A stretch of 16,532 nt of DNA from Comamonadaceae bacterium (lineage in GTDB: Bacteria; Pseudomonadota; Gammaproteobacteria; Burkholderiales; Burkholderiaceae_C). Position 1 is the first letter of the stretch, and every line of letters begins with the position of its first letter. The stretch lies in contig CANCCE010000040.1 of NCBI GenBank assembly GCA_947374505.1, positions 1 through 16,532 of the forward strand. The letters run 5' to 3'. A program made the position numbers and the translations under genes. The notes below the pieces were generated by a model. That model saw nothing but the letters and a program-made list of their open reading frames with translations. It ran no database searches and was not told the DNA's origin. This document shows positions 14,480-16,532 of this stretch, piece after piece.

Positions 14480-16516
14480 ATGACCCAGCCTCACGAATTT
14501 GACCCCCAACTGCTCAGCGAAGTGGCTGCACTGCCCGCCATGCCTGGCGTGTACCGTTACTTTGACGCGGAAGGCGGTGTGCTGTACGTGGGCAAGGCGC
14601 GCAACCTGAAAAAACGCGTCACCAGTTATTTCCAAAAAAACCATGGCGGCACACGTATTGGGCTGATGGTCACGCGCATCGTGCGCATGGAAACCACGGT
14701 GGTGCGCTCTGAGGCCGAAGCGCTGCTGCTTGAAAACAACCTGATCAAGACGCTGCATCCGCGCTTCAACATTTTGTTCAGGGACGATAAAAGCTACCCT
14801 TATCTGAAGCTGACAGCGGCGCAAATTCCGGAACAATCGTCTCAAGCGATTGAAAAAAGCGTGGCACAACTGCCCGCCGTGGCTTTCCCGCGCATGGCGT
14901 ACTACCGCGGCGCGATTGAAAAAAAGCACCATTATTTTGGTCCGTACCCGAGCGCCTGGGCGGTGAAAGAAAGCATCTTGTTGCTGCAAAAAGTGTTCCG
15001 CTTGCGCACCTGTGAAGACACGGTGTTCAACAACCGCACCCGGCCTTGTCTGCTGTACCAGATCAAGCGTTGCACCGCCCCTTGTGTGGGGCACATCAGC
15101 GCAGAGCAATACGCCATGGACACGGCCAATGCGGCGCGTTTTTTGCGCGGGCAGACACAAGACATCGTGACCGATCTGGAGCGAAAAATGCAGCATCACG
15201 CGGAGCTGCTTGAGTTTGAGCAGGCCGCCGAGTTGCGCAATCAGATTGCGGCGCTGTCGAACATCCTGCACCAGCAGGCGATGGAAACAGGTGGGGACAA
15301 AGACGTTGATATTCTGGCCGTCAAAGTACATGGCGGCAAAGCTTGCGTCAACCTGGCGATGGTGCGTGGTGGCCGTCACTTGGGCGACCGGCCGTACTTC
15401 CCCAGCCATGTGCAGGACGCCACCGATATCGCAGAACTGGATACCGAATTGCCGGAAGCCGCAGCCGAAACAATCAAGGAAGCAACAACTGAAGCCATCA
15501 CAGACGGAGCGCCATCCACAGACCTGAAGCCCGTCAAGGTAAAAGCGCCAAAGTCGGTCGAGTCGCTGATCCTCGAAGCCTTCATCGCCCAACACTACAT
15601 TGACGTGCTGGTGCCGCCCACACTGGTCTGCTGCGCACCGGTCGACAAAGATTTGATTCGGGCGCTGTCGGCGCAGACCGGCGTGCGCATCAGCGCCATC
15701 CATCAGCCGCGTGAGCAGCGCCGCATCTGGCTGGAGATGGCGCAAAAAAATGCCGATCTCCAGCTGGCCCGCTTGCTGGCCGAGCAGGGCTCGCAGCAGG
15801 CGCGTACGCTGGCATTGGCCGAGGCCCTAGAGCTGCCGACCGACAAACTTGATTTGCTGCGCATTGAATGTTTTGATATTTCGCACACCGCAGGCGAAGC
15901 CACGCAGGCTTCATGCGTGGTGTTCCATGACCACAAGATGCAAAGCGCCGAATACCGGCGCTACAACATCGACGGCATCACGCCGGGTGACGACTACGCT
16001 GCCATGCGCCAAGTGCTGCTGCGCCGTTACACCAAGTTGGCCGAGGCCGCGCGCAACAACGAAGCCAAACTGCCCGATCTGGTGCTGATTGACGGCGGTA
16101 AGGGCCAAGTCTCGATGGCGCGTGAAGTATTTGAAGAATTGGGTCTCGACCTCGGCCTGATCGCCGGCGTCGAAAAAGGTGAAGGACGCAAAGTCGGTCT
16201 TGAGGAATTGGTCTTTGCCGATGGCCGCGAGAAGGTTTACCTCGGTCGTGACTCGGCCGCCTTGATGCTGATCGCGCAGATTCGCGACGAGGCGCATCGC
16301 TTTGCCATCACCGGCATGCGGGCACGGCGGGCCAAGGTTCGGGTAGGCGGCAGCAAGCTGGAAGACATCGCCGGCATTGGCCCCAAAAAACGCGCCAACT
16401 TATTGCAACGCTTCGGCGGAATTCGCGGCGTCACGTCTGCCAGCGCGGAAGATATTGCGACGGTGGAGGGCATTTCGAAGGAGTTGTCTGAGGAGATTTA
16501 TCGGGCCTTGCATTGA
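14480..16516 (+). CDS. uvrC: Excinuclease ABC subunit C
   Basis: Dual-incision nuclease of nucleotide excision repair, acting with UvrA and UvrB; 678 residues against about 610 in E. coli. Order: GIY-YIG domain for the 3' cut (PAMPGVYRYF, VLYVGKARNLKKRV, LLLENNLIK; about 15-100), Cys-rich region (Cys178, 190, 198, 202), UVR helix pair that meets UvrB (about 229-264), RNase H-like domain for the 5' cut with Asp466 (FDISH), Asp538 (LIDGGKGQ) and His606 (DEAHRFAI), and a helix-hairpin-helix pair (627-678, IAGIGPKKRANLLQRFGG). Extra residues sit at about 116-136 and 312-358, the latter a Glu/Ala/Thr-rich linker. ATG 14480 gives the family start; the open frame before it is antisense to earP. No ribosome site or SOS box is evident. 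Confidence 0.97.
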   Translation: MTQPHEFDPQLLSEVAALPAMPGVYRYFDAEGGVLYVGKARNLKKRVTSYFQKNHGGTRIGLMVTRIVRMETTVVRSEAEALLLENNLIKTLHPRFNILFRDDKSYPYLKLTAAQIPEQSSQAIEKSVAQLPAVAFPRMAYYRGAIEKKHHYFGPYPSAWAVKESILLLQKVFRLRTCEDTVFNNRTRPCLLYQIKRCTAPCVGHISAEQYAMDTANAARFLRGQTQDIVTDLERKMQHHAELLEFEQAAELRNQIAALSNILHQQAMETGGDKDVDILAVKVHGGKACVNLAMVRGGRHLGDRPYFPSHVQDATDIAELDTELPEAAAETIKEATTEAITDGAPSTDLKPVKVKAPKSVESLILEAFIAQHYIDVLVPPTLVCCAPVDKDLIRALSAQTGVRISAIHQPREQRRIWLEMAQKNADLQLARLLAEQGSQQARTLALAEALELPTDKLDLLRIECFDISHTAGEATQASCVVFHDHKMQSAEYRRYNIDGITPGDDYAAMRQVLLRRYTKLAEAARNNEAKLPDLVLIDGGKGQVSMAREVFEELGLDLGLIAGVEKGEGRKVGLEELVFADGREKVYLGRDSAALMLIAQIRDEAHRFAITGMRARRAKVRVGGSKLEDIAGIGPKKRANLLQRFGGIRGVTSASAEDIATVEGISKELSEEIYRALH

Positions 16517-16532
16517 GCTTGTTAACGTAACC

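Noticed and set aside
14375..15745. 456-codon open frame on the minus strand opposite uvrC
   Set aside because: Its product is rich in His, Arg, Gln and Cys with no recognisable motif, and it lies wholly opposite certain uvrC and earP codons. It is a by-product of G+C-biased codon use.
1..16532. Defence island, prophage, insertion sequence, CRISPR or integron
   Set aside because: No transposase, integrase, phage or Cas-like protein, no regularly spaced repeats and no terminal inverted repeats were seen; all genes look like core chromosomal genes of the order.

Overview
The window looks like a chromosomal housekeeping stretch of a Burkholderiales betaproteobacterium, most likely Comamonadaceae (Rhodoferax/Polaromonas-like). 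The basis is a phasin gene implying polyhydroxyalkanoate storage, an elongation factor P of the Arg32 type next to its rhamnosyltransferase EarP, an enlarged UvrC, a moderately high G+C content, and protein sequences typical of that order. This placement is recognition from memory, not a database search. I see no insertion sequence, prophage, CRISPR array, tRNA or rRNA.

Left part (1-2650): a truncated gene for a FutA/FbpA-type ferric iron-binding periplasmic protein runs off the left edge on the minus strand. It has a sigma70-like promoter overlapped by a good Fur box. Divergent from it is a patatin-like phospholipase with a lipobox. Next, on the minus strand, is a phasin gene with clear ribosome binding site, promoter and terminator, and with a TGC-rich 15-bp element on each side of the promoter that may be a PhaR operator pair.

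Middle (2647-11692, all plus strand): a histone deacetylase-fold enzyme with class IV (HDAC11-like) features, a small two-helix membrane protein of unknown function, a nitroreductase, an FKBP-type prolyl isomerase, nicotinate phosphoribosyltransferase (pncB), an ArsB/NhaD-type ion antiporter with a TTG start and signal peptide, a D-2-hydroxyacid dehydrogenase probably preferring NADPH, rmuC, and an MFS transporter. Gaps are short, so several genes may be co-transcribed, but the functions are mixed and do not form one obvious pathway.

Right part (11695-16516): a LOG-family nucleotide phosphoribohydrolase meets the MFS gene tail to tail with 2 bases between stop codons. Upstream of it on the minus strand are efp, followed by a very stable hairpin, and earP. 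EarP transfers rhamnose to Arg32 of EF-P, and that arginine is present here, so this pair forms a complete modification module for relieving ribosome stalling at polyproline. Divergent from earP is a full-length uvrC for nucleotide excision repair.

I did not find a previously undescribed system. The most useful points are the regulatory sites around the iron-binding protein and phasin genes, the HDAC11-like signature, the EF-P/EarP pair, the corrected start codons, and two lineage-type insertions in UvrC.
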